Source of the DNA: Peronospora farinosa
Lineage: Eukaryota; Oomycota; Peronosporomycetes; Peronosporales; Peronosporaceae
Length of the DNA: 64,000 nucleotides
NCBI GenBank assembly: GCA_947646735.1
Contig: CANTFK010000851.1
Span: 1-64,000, forward strand
Direction: 5' to 3'
The notes beneath the pieces were generated by a model. That model did no database searches and had not been told where the DNA came from. It saw only the letters and a program-made list of their open reading frames with translations. The stretch's first letter is position 1; every line of letters begins with the position of its first letter. Positions 33,010 through 43,572 of this stretch are shown here, one piece after another. The position numbers and the translations under genes were made by a program.

Positions 33010-33782
33010 GCGGCGGGGGAAGAGAGTGTCGTGATATGTTCCCAAGCGAGATTGCAACAGAGAGTAGCACTGGTTTGTGGCCATTCTATTTGTTTTTAAT
33101 AAGTAATTGCAATTGTCACGTCCTTTTCAAGTTTGTCTTATGCTGTAGTTAATTTAGAGTTGTCTATAACCTGCTCGCTGTGGTGGCATTGTCGTCCGTG
33201 CTCGTTGGCGTAAGTGCCAACGAGCACGGACGACAATGCTAGGTAAGAATCGAGCAAGTCGTCATGCCAAAATAATTCGCCCATGTAAGGGTCCTGCTCT
33301 TCGGATAACGTTTGTCGTGTTGGTGCGTAATGTGCTTAGCATTTGAGATGTGGGTAGACGGTCTCGAGGCTCTGCTTAGGTCTTGTGGGCTTGGTGCTGA
33401 ACATTAGAAGCGCTGCCATGCTGCTTCAACATATTGTGATGCCATCATGGATCTATGTAAGATCGCCCTCACCTGCTGCACCCGAGCATCGTGTTTCTGT
33501 CTCTTCGACTACATGCAAGCGAGTGCGTGCATCTGCACTTCCAGTATGTCCAGAAGCACGTCAGTGCGTGGTGATCAACGAACCAGACGGATACATAAGC
33601 AAAAGTATATGGATACGAGCCTCAAAGTATGCATGTACTATATAAACTGGTCGGAGCATGTACTGGACTGCCAATGGACGTGAAGGCGTATACTACCAGT
33701 ACCATTACCGTCAATCTCGATTCAGATACTCTCGCTTCCAGCCAGCAAAAGACCTGTCGTCTTCCGACCAGAAGGAAGAAAA
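33010..33782 (+). other. 3' flank of effector 1, upstream of L10a copy
   Basis: No supported gene. It is conserved in units 2 (37653-38377) and 3 (41899-42630), including a TATATAAACTGG box about 140 bases before the L10a ATG. This may be the old promoter/5' leader of the L10a gene. Confidence 0.4.
33186..33239. repeat. perfect 24-base inverted repeat
   Basis: Arms 33186-33209 and 33216-33239 are exact reverse complements (starting GCATTGTCGTCCGTG) with a 6-base loop GTAAGT. Units 2 and 3 have only a right-arm-like sequence at the equivalent place, so the left arm arose in unit 1. Confidence 0.9.
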
Positions 33783-34448
33783 ATGAGCAAGCTGAACAGT
33801 AAATTGTTATCACAAGCAGTGGATGACATTGTGTCTTTTACAGCCGGTAAGACTGTGGCCATCAATGGCAACGACCTGAGGGTACAAAGCACAACGGTAA
33901 TAAGACCTGATCTTTTTAAGAACTACAACCCGCAAAATGACAACGTTTCAGTGGCACGTTCAAGCTGCCGACGGTCAAGTCGTCCCAACAGGAAGATCTG
34001 TGCTTGATAACGCCATTCACTGTGAAATGGCTGAAAAAGGAGTGCCACGAGTACATGACAGTGGACGGACGATCTAAAGATTATCAGCAAGAAGAAAAAG
34101 GTGATCAAGAAGTTTTTCAAGAAGTACGACACTTTTCTGGCCTCCGACATGCTGATCATGCAGATCTCACGCTTGTTAGGTCCTGGCTTTACAGGGCTGA
34201 CAAGTTCCCGACACTCTTGACGTCGAACGACTCGCTCACGGAGAAGGCGGATCAAGTGCGCAGTACCGTCAAGTTCCAGATCAACAAGGTGATGTGTCTG
34301 GACGTCGCCATTGATCACGTGGCTCTTTAAGTAGCAGACTGTGGTGAATACGCAGTTAGCTGCAGCTTTCTTGGCTTCACTGCTAAAGAAAAACTAGCAA
34401 AACATCAAGGTGCTGTACCTCAAGTCCACATGGGACCCTCCGTGCAGA
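33783..34448 (+). pseudogene. ribosomal protein L10a (uL1) pseudogene, unit 1
   Basis: Starts MSKLNSKLLSQAVDDIVSF, the characteristic uL1/L10a N-terminus. It then runs through several frames: [60 protein letters not shown] with [13 protein letters not shown], and finally the NFLASLL..NWQ-like end near 34370-34448. In an intact ribosome uL1 forms the L1 stalk. Frameshifts near 33880, 33955, 34010 and 34200 and a missing stretch after residue 30 make it non-functional. The order of fragments matches the family from end to end. Confidence 0.85.
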
Positions 34449-34801
34449 CCTTCTCGTTTGCCGTTGGGCTACAGTATCTCCTCATGGTCTTGTGCAAAGC
34501 ACCAAGACGTCTCACTATTGTGCTATAAGTAACTATGGAAGTTACTTCGACTCTGATAACAATGTGAAGGCATTCATTACCAGGAAACAATTCTTCTCTT
34601 GCTTTTCTTGCTCTTGATTGTGGTCGTAACAGGGTGGAGCAGTCGTGAGTTGCTAGCCTGTGCTGCTAAATGACGCGAGATAATGATGATGCACAAGAGC
34701 CACGTATATAATCTTATGCATATGCGGTAAGCACGCTACGCTACGGGGTAGTATCAGCTTCTTGATCTGTGCTGTCTTGGTACTCGATCCGTCGCACCCA
34801 A
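34449..34801. other. spacer between L10a and DLD pseudogenes
   Basis: No gene seen. It is shared with unit 2 (39061-39423) and, up to the break at 43492, with unit 3. Confidence 0.5.
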
Positions 34802-35950
34802 CTACTCGCCGTCTGCTTCGAATGTAATTGGCTTGTCGAACGCAGCCACGCAGGACTCCTGAAATGCCTCGCTTAGCGTCGGGTGGGCGTGGAACGTCCG
34901 CCCAGGGACCTCGCTGGCAGCGCCATATTTTATGCCGATCACACCCTCTGAGATCATCTCACCGGCATTACGTGGCAATGATGTGCACGCAACCATCTTG
35001 TCCGTCTTCGTGTCAGCCAGCACCATCACCATACCGTCGGACTCGGCCACCGTACGGGCACAGATATTAGCCATCATCGAAAATGTGCCGACGTTGTATT
35101 CCACTACGTCCGCCTTTGCACCTCCTCCGTATTGTCCACGAATCGAACTTTGAATACGTGCAGATGCCACCAGGGATAGCACCGTATACTTTATATGGCC
35201 ATGCTTGCTGGCAATGTTTTCTACGCAGGCAATACCCTCCCCTCTTCAGCATTATGTGCGACATAGCGCCCTTGATCACATCGCCGACAGCAAGATACTA
35301 GGTACCTGGGTACGGACGGCGTCATCATCCTCAATGCAGCCGAGCTTGTCCGACTAAATACCCATCTGTTCCAGTCCCAGACCGGCCGTAAAGGCGCGAC
35401 AACCAGTGGCCACTAGCACAGTGTCACACTCAACAGTACAAGTATCACCGCCCTTCGAGAGCTCCGTAGTGAGCTTGACAACGTGGCCATTGACCTCCTA
35501 TGCGATCGCATTGGTACCACACTGAAAATCAATCCCTGCATCTTCCGTAACTTGGTAAACTCCATGACAGCCTCCTCTCCGAGTTGCACGCTGCGCTGCC
35601 TCTCCGTGGCCTTACTATGAGAGACTATCCACCCTAGGTGAAAAGGGCAGGTTTCGCTGGCTCTGCGGACAAATTCGTATCTGTCCACTGGCTCTGCGGA
35701 CAAATTCGTATCTGTCCACTGGCTCTGCGGACAAATTCGTATCTGTCCACTGGCTCTGCGGACAAATTCGTATCTGTCCACTGGCTCTGCGGACATATTC
35801 GTATCTGTCCGCTGGCTCGGATATTTGATGGCATCACTTGACACCAGTCAAATCCTACAATGCGCTTGTCCACAAATGCGCCGTAGGCGAACACTCAAAT
35901 CTTGCGTGATTTCCTCGGGATGATGGCGCCGTCGATATCACGACATTGCT
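34802..35950 (-). pseudogene. dihydrolipoamide dehydrogenase pseudogene, unit 1
   Basis: The minus strand shows the C-terminal dimerisation domain of the FAD-dependent E3 subunit: VGTFSMMANICARTVAESDG, ADTKTDKMVA, NAGEMISEGVIGIKYGA and GRTFHAHPTLSEAFQESCVA, with the His-Pro pair that forms the active site in the partner subunit. Upstream pieces (EAVMEFTKLRKMQGLIF, VDKRIVGFD) lie in other frames up to about 35950. Frame changes near 35180, 35300 and 35410 and a 31-base tandem repeat at 35658-35812 disrupt it. The FAD-binding N-terminus is absent. Confidence 0.8.
35658..35812. repeat. 31-base tandem repeat, five copies
   Basis: Unit TGGCTCTGCGGACAAATTCG then TATCTGTCCAC, at 35658, 35689, 35720, 35751 and 35782; the last copy has two or three changes. 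Unit 2 has a single copy at the same place (about 40222), so the array expanded after duplication. Confidence 0.95.
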
Positions 35951-35976
35951 CTGATATGACTTAAGCATATACACAC

Positions 35977-36578
35977 ACCACTTTCCAATTCGTGTCTTCA
36001 AGCAACATTGGCCAAGAGACGAAGACCTCCAAAGAACCCGCCACCAACCCCCTTTTACCTGGGCGGGAAGTCCCTTCAACAGGAGGCCCAAGATCCAGAA
36101 AGGGGGCGGTTATTCTCTGCTGCGTGCGCGATGGGGGGCAAGCGCAGCGTGTGAACCGAAAGGGGAATACCAACCTTTGTCACCTCCGGGGGGGGGGGGG
36201 AGAGGACTGACGACCGCGGATACCATTCTCTCCTTTCCCGATAATTCTGCTATTCTACGTCAGCGTTATAACCGCCGAGCGCGACTCCCGGTCTCACCAA
36301 GCGAGCTTGCCGAGAATGGGAATTGACCAGCCTTGTCGAGGTGCATCAGCGGTCGATTAGGATGGTGCTCGGTGCTTGTTTCCATCTTTGAGCCACTGTC
36401 TTCACCTGGGCTGAATAATTGGATCCACGTGCCCTTTGCAAAGTGTTACCCGTGACGTCCGACGTCTCGAGCCAGCAGATTGAGCTAGCGAGGCGAAGAA
36501 TGACGAAGTTCTGGTAGAAGCATTCTAGACAGCTTAACAACCTTAATGTTTTAAAGAGACGGTCTGTAACTCTCTCTC
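35977..36578. mobile_element. 602-base insertion with 13-base target repeats
   Basis: Absent from unit 2, where AAGCATATACACACTGC is continuous. Here AGCATATACACAC occurs at both edges (35964-35976 and 36579-36591). The insert has a run of 13 G (36188-36200) and no convincing protein. A long target duplication suggests LINE/SINE-type retroposition of a host or element transcript, but no poly(A) end is clear. Confidence 0.55.
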
Positions 36579-36776
36579 AGCATATACACACTGCTTTTTG
36601 CCCACTTTTATACGTATTGCGACAATGATACGGTTGGAATGTACATACACTGAAATTGTCCCGCTTTTCTCTCGGTGAAGGGAGACAAATGATGTGCAAA
36701 TTGTTTGCATTGTATCCCACGTTTGTAGATTCTCCTCACTCTTAAATCTGCGCGACAGTCATCACCTATTGCAAGG

Positions 36777-37652
36777 ATGGCTTCCAAAGTGATAGTAGCC
36801 ATTGTACTTATTCTTGTGACGCTAGTACCGATCGGAAGAGCAACGTCTGATGACGATGTGATGCTCCATCTTCCGGCGTCTGATACGACGAATGCGGCCC
36901 CTGTCTGGCCGAGCCGATATCTGAGGTCAACCGAATCCTTGACAACGACCAATGAGGGCAACGCCGAAGAGAGGGGAGTCATGCCGGAGTTCCTTGCTAA
37001 GTTGGGATGGGGAAAAAGGGATGCCGATACCTTGCCGTTGATGTCAAAAGAAAGCGAGACAATGTCGTTACCCATGAAAGAAAGCGAGACTAAACCAAAA
37101 GTTGCTAAAGCTCTTAAGAAGTGGTGGTCTTTCGACATGAGTTTTTATAATGATTACAAGGTCAAGCGTTTAATCAAGAATGTAAAAAACTTGAAGAACA
37201 TCAAGCCACTTACAACTCAAAAATACTTTGAACGGTGGAACAAGCAGCAGAAATCTGCGGAAGATATTTACGACCTTTTGGGCCTCCCAAAAGGCCCTTC
37301 CCTCTTAGAGAGCCCACTAGTATGGATTTGGCTGGATTATAAGCTCTGGATCGACACAGATAGCTACGAGAAAATTATTAATGTACTCGAGGAAATGTTC
37401 GGCGGCAACGATGCGGTTATAAAGATGTTCATGCATTATGAAAAAGTTCAAAATTTTGGGATGCCGATCAAGATGGCGGAATTGAGAGAATTTTATGCAA
37501 ATAAATCTTCATATAACAGGATTCGGCTAATATTTCACGGTTTCCATGCCAAACTTAATGAAGTTGATCGACCTCCACCACCACCATTAAAAGCGCCTGA
37601 AGCACAAGAAACACCTAAAGAAGCTGAAGTACCTGGGCCTGGACGAGTTTGA
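36777..37652 (+). CDS. RXLR-EER effector 2 with WY-type core
   Basis: 291 residues from ATG at 36777. Signal peptide MASKVIVAIVLILVTLVPIG, RYLR at 47-50 and AEER ending at 66 are in the same register as effector 1. The first 65 residues are far more conserved than the rest. The core keeps FERWNKQQKSAEDIYDLLGL and WIWLDYKLWI. The tail has five prolines, then KAPEAQETPKEAEVPGPGRV. The upstream 190 bases are shared with effector 3 (TTTGTAGATTCTCCTCACTC and the leader GCAAGGATGG), so the promoter was duplicated too. Predicted to be secreted and delivered to host cells; target unknown. Confidence 0.88.
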   Translation: MASKVIVAIVLILVTLVPIGRATSDDDVMLHLPASDTTNAAPVWPSRYLRSTESLTTTNEGNAEERGVMPEFLAKLGWGKRDADTLPLMSKESETMSLPMKESETKPKVAKALKKWWSFDMSFYNDYKVKRLIKNVKNLKNIKPLTTQKYFERWNKQQKSAEDIYDLLGLPKGPSLLESPLVWIWLDYKLWIDTDSYEKIINVLEEMFGGNDAVIKMFMHYEKVQNFGMPIKMAELREFYANKSSYNRIRLIFHGFHAKLNEVDRPPPPPLKAPEAQETPKEAEVPGPGRV

Positions 37653-38377
37653 AAGCGGCGAGGGAAGATAGTAGCACTGGATCGTGGCCATTCTATTTGT
37701 TTTTTAATAAGAAATTGCAATTGTCACGTCCTTTTCAAGGTTGTCTTATGCTGTAGTTAGTATAAAGTTGTCTATAACCTGCTTGCTGTGGTGGCAAAGC
37801 GTAAGTGCCAACGAACACGGAGATCAATGCTAGGTAAGAATCGAGCAAGTCGTCATGCCTAAATAGTTCGACCATGTAATGGTCCTCCTTTTCGGATGGC
37901 ATTTGTCGTGTCGATGCGTAATTTGCTTAGCATTTGAGATGTGGGCAGCAAAACTGGTCTCGAGGCCTTAATTAGGTCTTGTGGGCTTGGTGCTGAACAT
38001 TAGAAGCGCTGCCATGGAGCTTCAACATATTGTGATGTCATCATGGATCTATAAAAGATCACCCTCACCTGCTGCACCCAAACATCTTGTTCTTGTCTCT
38101 TCGACTACATGCAAGCGAGTGCGTGCACCTGCACTTCCAGTATGTCCAAAAGCACGTCAGTGCGTGGAGATCAACGATCCAGGCGGATAAAGACGCAAAA
38201 GTATGTGGATACGAGCCTCAAGTATGCATGGAACGCTATATAAACTGGTCGGAGCATGTGGACTGCCACTTGACGTGAAGGCGTATACTACCAGTACCAG
38301 TACCGTCAAGCTCGATTAAGATACTTGGCTTCCAGCTAGCAAAACAACCTCGTCTTCCGCCCAGAAGGAAGGAAAAT

Positions 38378-39060
38378 ATGAGCAAGCTGAACAGTATATT
38401 GTTATCACAAGCAGTGGATGACATTGTGTCTTTTACAGCCGGTAAGACTGTGGCCATCAATAGCAACGAGCTGAAGGGTACAAAGCACAACGGTAATAAG
38501 ACCTGATCTCTTTAAGAACTACAACCCGCAAAATGACAACGTTTCAGTGGCACGTTCAAGCTGCCGACGGTCAAGTCGTCCCAACAGGAAGATCTGTGCT
38601 TGATAACGCCATTCACTGTGAAATGGCTGAAAAAGGAGTGCCACGAGTACATGACAGTGGACGGACGATCTAAAGATTATCAGCAAGAAGAAAAAGGTGA
38701 TCAAGAAGTTTTCCAAGAAGTACGACACTTTTCTGGCCTCCGACATGCTGATCATGCAGATCTCACGCTTGTTAGGTCCTGGCTTTACAGGGCTGACAAG
38801 TTCCCGACACGCGCGACGTCGAAAGACTTGCTCACGGAGAAGGCGGATCAAGTGCGCAGTACCGTCAAGTTCCAGATCAACAAGGTGATGTGTCTGAACG
38901 TCGCCATTGATCACGTGGCTCTTTAAGTAGCAGATTGTGGTGAATACGCAGCTGACCGCAAATTTCTTGGCTTCACTGCTAAAGAAAAACTGGCAAAACA
39001 TCAAGGTGCTGTACCTCAAGTCCACATGGGACCCTCCGTGCAGACCTTCTCGTTTGCCGT
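38378..39060 (+). pseudogene. ribosomal protein L10a (uL1) pseudogene, unit 2
   Basis: MSKLNSILLSQAVDDIVSF at the start, an in-frame stop after KGTKHNGNKT (38506), then the remaining segments in shifted frames, including [16 protein letters not shown] and [13 protein letters not shown]. The C-terminal [20 protein letters not shown] stretch at about 38960-39020 is more complete than in unit 1. Confidence 0.85.
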
Positions 39061-39423
39061 TGGGCTACAGTATCTCCTCAACGACTTGTGACATTAGTTC
39101 AAAGCATCCAGACGTCTCAACAATGTGCTATGAGTAACACTATGAAAGCTACTTCGACTCTGATAACAATGTGAAGGCATTCATTACCAGGAAACAATTC
39201 TTCTCTTGCTTTTCTTGCTCTTGATTGTGGTCGTAACAGGGTGGAGCAGTCGTGAGTTGCTAGCCTGTGCTGCTAAATGACGCGAGATAATGATGATGCA
39301 CAAGAGCCACGTATATAATCTTATGCATATGCGGTAAGCACGCTACGCTACGGGGTAGTATCAGCTTCTTGATCTGTGCTGTCTTGGTACTCGATCCGTC
39401 GCACCCAACTACTCGCCGTCTTC

Positions 39424-40740
39424 TTAGAATGTAATTGACTTGTCGAACGCAGCCACGCAGGACTCCTGAAACGCCTCGCGTAGCGTCGGGTGGGCGTGGA
39501 ACGTCCGCCCAGGGTCCTCGCTGGCAGCACCATATTTTATGCCGATCACACCCTCTGAGATCATCTCACCGGCATTACGTGGCAATGATGTGCACGCAAC
39601 CGTCTTGTCCGTCTTCGTGTCAGCCAGCACCATCACCATACCGTCGGACTCGGCCACCGTACGAGCACAGATATTAGCCATCATCGAAAATGTGCCGACG
39701 TTGTATTCCACTACGTCCGCCTTTGCACCTCCTCCGTTTTGTCCACGAATCGAACTTTGAATACGTGCAGATGCCACCAGGGATAGCACCGTATACTTTA
39801 TATGGCCGTGCTTGCTCGTAATGTCTTCTACGCAGGCAATATACCCTCCCCTCCTCGGTCTTATGTGCGGCATAGCGCCCTTGATCACATCTAGATACCT
39901 GGGCACGGACGGCGTCATCATCCGTAATACAGCCGAGTTTGTCCGACTAAATACCCATCTGTTCCAGTCCCAGACCGGCCGTAAAGGCGCGACGACCAGT
40001 GGCCACTAGCACAGTGTCACACTCAGCAGTACAAGTATTACCGCCCCTTTGAGGGTTCCGTAGTGAGCTTGACAACGTGGTCATTGACCTCCTATGCGAT
40101 CGCCTGCTTCTTCAGTAACTTGGTAAACTCCATGACAGCCTCCCCTCCGAGTTGCACGCTGTCCTTTAGCTTGGCCTTACTATGAGAGACTATCCACCCT
40201 AGGTGAAAAGGGCAGGTTCGCTGGCTCTGCGGACGAATCCGTATCTGTCCGCTATCTCGCTTTTGAGATGTGTGTACACTGTCGTCCCATCTTGACATGT
40301 TAAAATTGCTGATCGGTAGAGGAGTCTCCTTTTAGCTTTTCACTCCAAACCTTGTAGTATGGGCACGAAGTAAGAGCATGTTCAGATTTGACGAGCTCGT
40401 ATACATGGATGGCCTTATTGAACTTGTTACATGGGTGTTTTTTTTTGTCAGAGGGCAAGTGTCACAAGATTAAATTGGGATTAGACAACCTACTCAAACT
40501 ACAGCTGACCTATGCAAACAGAAAATGTGGAGCTACCAACATCCTGGCGGACTCGCGTCAGCTTACACACTTGGCATGTCAAAGTTACAGTAATATGAGC
40601 GGATTGCTCACAGCAGCTCGGATATTTGATGGCATCACTCGACACCAGTCAAATCGTACAATGCGCTTGTCCACAAATGCGCCGTAATCTGGCACCCAAA
40701 TCTTGCGTTACATCCTTGGGATGACGGCACCGTCGATATC
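39424..40740 (-). pseudogene. dihydrolipoamide dehydrogenase pseudogene, unit 2
   Basis: The frame 39921-39424 carries YLDVIKGAMPHI, IACVEDITSKHGHIKYTVL, VGTFSMMANICARTVAESDG and the HAHPTL motif, so more of the C-terminal half is continuous than in unit 1. Upstream parts (EAVMEFTKLLKKQ) are out of frame. A segment of about 360 bases (about 40255-40615) without similarity to unit 1 interrupts it where unit 1 has the 31-base repeat. Confidence 0.8.
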
Positions 40741-40972
40741 ACGACATTGCTCTGGTATGGCTTAAGCATATACACACTGCTTTTTGCCCACTTTTATACG
40801 TATTGCGACAATGATACGATTGGAATGTACATGTACAGGCCCCTAACTGAAATTGCCCCGTTTTTCCCTCGGTGAAGGGAGACAAATGATGTGCAAATTG
40901 TTTGCATTGTCCCCCACGTTTGTAGATTCTCCTCACTCTTAAATCTGCGCGACAGTCATCATTATTGCAAGG

Positions 40973-41898
40973 ATGGCTTTCAAGGTAGCCATTGTACTTA
41001 TTCTTGTGACGCTAGTACCGACTTCAAGAGCAACGTCTGATGACGAAGTGATGCTCTATTTCCCAGCGTCTAATACGCTGAATGCGGCCCCTGTCTGGCC
41101 GCGCCGATACCTGAGGTCGACCGAATCCTTGACAATGACCAATGAGGGCAACGCCGAAGAGAGAGGAATGGGGTTGGAGTTATTTGCTAAATTGGGAAAG
41201 AAAAAAACGAATGCCGATACCTTGCCGTTGTTAATGGATACAAGCGAGACCGAGCAATTGATCCCAAAAGAAAGCGAGGAGGTGAAGATGCCTGAAAAAG
41301 AAAGCAAGAATTCACTACTAATCGGTTCTCAAGTCTTTAAGTTGTCGCGGGCGGATTCTATCTCGACCAAAGATAACAAGGTCAAGAAATTAGTCGAGAC
41401 TGAAAGTAACAAGGACATTAAATCTATTATAACTACACTGGAAAAGGAATACTACTGGCAATGGTACAATGAGAAGAGACCTGCGGAAGAGATTCACGAG
41501 CTTTTGGGGCTACCAACAGGACCTGCCCTCTTAAACAGCCCACTTGTATGGTTCTGGCTGGATTACACGATCTGGGTCGGCAAAGAAAACATGATGAAAA
41601 CTGTAAACCTTTTTAAGGAGAATGTTCGAGAGCAATGACGTGCTTGTTTTAATGTTTCTACAATTAAAGCAATCGACTAATTTATCGTCGATACCAAAGC
41701 TCGTAAACGAATTGAAAAAGAAGTTTATGCAAAAAATTAAAGCAACGTATACCGAAGAAGAGATCTCAGAAATGCTCACAAGAGTTGGCGCCAAACTTTA
41801 GAAACCTAATTGACCCTAAAGCACCTGAAGGCCTCAAAGTACCTGAAGGCCCTAAAGAACCTGAAGCTTCTGAATTAGCTGGACCTGGACGAGTTTGA
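40973..41898 (+). pseudogene. RXLR-EER effector 3, frameshifted
   Basis: ATG at 40973 opens a 221-residue frame with signal peptide, RYLR at residues 45-48, AEER ending at 64, and the WY-type stretch WQWYNEKRPAEEIHELLGL and WFWLDYTIWV. A one-base loss near 41627 relative to effector 1 leads to a stop at 41638. The downstream helical region and the K-A-P-E/PGPGRV tail remain recognisable in other frames to 41898. A shortened protein with signal, RXLR and first WY unit could still be made; whether it functions is unknown. Confidence 0.75.
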
Positions 41899-42630
41899 AA
41901 GCGGCGGGAGAAGAGAGTAGCACTGGTTTGTGGCCATTCTATTTGTTTTTAATAAGAAATTGCAATTGTCACGTCCTTTTCAATTTTGTCTTATGTGTAG
42001 TTAACTTAGAGTTCTATGACCTGCTCGCTGTGGTGGTGAACCCTTAGACAGCGTAACTGCGAACGAGCACGGAGATCAATGATAGGTAAGAATTGAGCAA
42101 GTCGGCATACCTAAATAGTTCGCCCATGTAATGGTCCTGCTTTTCGAATGACTTTTGTCGTGTCGATGCGTATTTTGCTTAGCATTTGAGATGTATGCAG
42201 AAAAACAAGTCTCGAAGCCTGCTTAGGTCTTGTGGGCTTGGTGCTGAACATTAGAAGCGTTGCCATGGAGCTTAAACATATTGTGATGCCATCATGGATC
42301 TATGTAAGATCGCTTTCATCTGTTGCACCCGAACATCATGTTCTTGTATCTTCGATACATGCAAGCGAGTGCGTGCACCAACACTTCCAGTATGTCCAGA
42401 AGCACGTCAGTGCGTGGAGATCAACGATCCAGGCGGATAAAGACGCAAAAGTATGTGGATACGAGCCTCAAAGTATGCATGGAACACTATATAAACTGGT
42501 CGGAGCATGTACTGGAGTGTCGATCGACGTGGAGGCGTATTCACCAGTACCATTACCGCCAATCTCGATTAAGATACTCTCGCTTCCAGCCAGCAAAAGA
42601 CCTGTCGTCTTCCGACCAGAAGGAAGAAAA

Positions 42631-43310
42631 ATGAGCAAGCTGAACAGTAAATTGTTATCACAAGCAGTGGATGACATTGTGTCTTTTACAGCCGGTAAGA
42701 CTGTGGCCATCAATAGCAACGAGCTGAAGGGTACAAAGCACAACGGTAATAAGACCTGATCTCTTTAAGAACTACAACCCGCAAAATGACAACGTTTCAG
42801 TGGCACGTTCAAGCTGCCGACGGTCAAGTCGTCCCAACAGGAAGATCTGTGCTTGATAACGCCATTCACTGTGAAATGGCTGAAAAAGGAGTGCCACGAG
42901 TACATGACAGTGGACGGACGATCTAAAGATTATCAGCAAGAAGAAAAAGGTGATCAAGAAGTTTTCCAAGAAGTACGACACTTTTCTGGCCTCCAACATG
43001 CTGATCATGCAGATCCCACGCTTGTTAGGTCCTGGCTTGACAGGGCTGACAAGTTCCCGACACTCTTGACGTCGAACGACTCGCTCACGGAGAAGGCGGA
43101 TCAAGTGCGCAGTACCGTCAAGCTCCAGATCAACAAGGTGATGTGCCTGGATGTCGGCATTGATCACGTGGCTCTTTAAGTAGCAGATTGTGGCGAATAC
43201 CCAGCTGACCGCAAATTTCTTGGCTTCACTGCTAAAGAAGAACTGACAGAACACCAAGGTGCTGTACCTCAAGTCCACATGGGACCCTCCGTGCAAATCT
43301 TCTCGTTTGC
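42631..43310 (+). pseudogene. ribosomal protein L10a (uL1) pseudogene, unit 3
   Basis: Same structure and the same early stop as unit 2 (KGTKHNGNKT then stop), with shared frameshifts, so it was already broken before the last duplication. The unit ends at 43492, before any dehydrogenase sequence. Confidence 0.85.
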
Positions 43311-43492
43311 CGTTTGGCTACAGTATCTCCTCATGGTCTTGTGACATTAGTTCAAAGCACCAAGACGTCTCACTATTGTGCTATAAGTAGATCTATGGAA
43401 GTTACTTCGACTCTGATAACAATGTGAAGGCATTCATTACCAGGAAACAATTCTTCTCTTGCTTTTCTTGCTCTTGATTGTGGTCGTAACAG

Positions 43493-43572
43493 AAGCCATG
43501 AGAGACCTTTAGTCACATTGAGCTCCTAAGGAGATGGATGTGACCAAATCGATGAGGAGCCAAGTTTTCCTA
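43493..43572. other. junction sequence with palindrome
   Basis: About 80 bases of unknown origin between the broken effector unit and truncated element A2. It contains GTCACAT/ATGTGAC with an inner CTCCT/AGGAG (43512-43544). Confidence 0.4.

Larger units (their letters stand above)
32020..43492 (+). repeat. effector-bearing segmental triplication
   Basis: Three direct units of about 4.1-4.7 kb. Each has an RXLR effector gene, a 0.7 kb spacer, a broken L10a gene and, in units 1 and 2, a broken minus-strand dihydrolipoamide dehydrogenase gene. Unit 1 begins near 32020, unit 2 near 36579 and unit 3 near 40766. Unit 3 stops abruptly at 43492, within the sequence that follows L10a in the other units. 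The pseudogenes are more alike between units than the effector bodies. Confidence 0.88.

Noticed and set aside
33923..34318. Long minus-strand open frames opposite the L10a pseudogenes (also 38519-39025 and 42772-43296)
   Set aside because: They are conserved only because the three units are duplicates, and they lie opposite a clearly recognisable broken L10a sequence.
35658..35812. CRISPR-like array of five 31-base repeats
   Set aside because: The repeats are directly adjacent without spacers, in a eukaryotic pseudogene; it is a simple tandem repeat.
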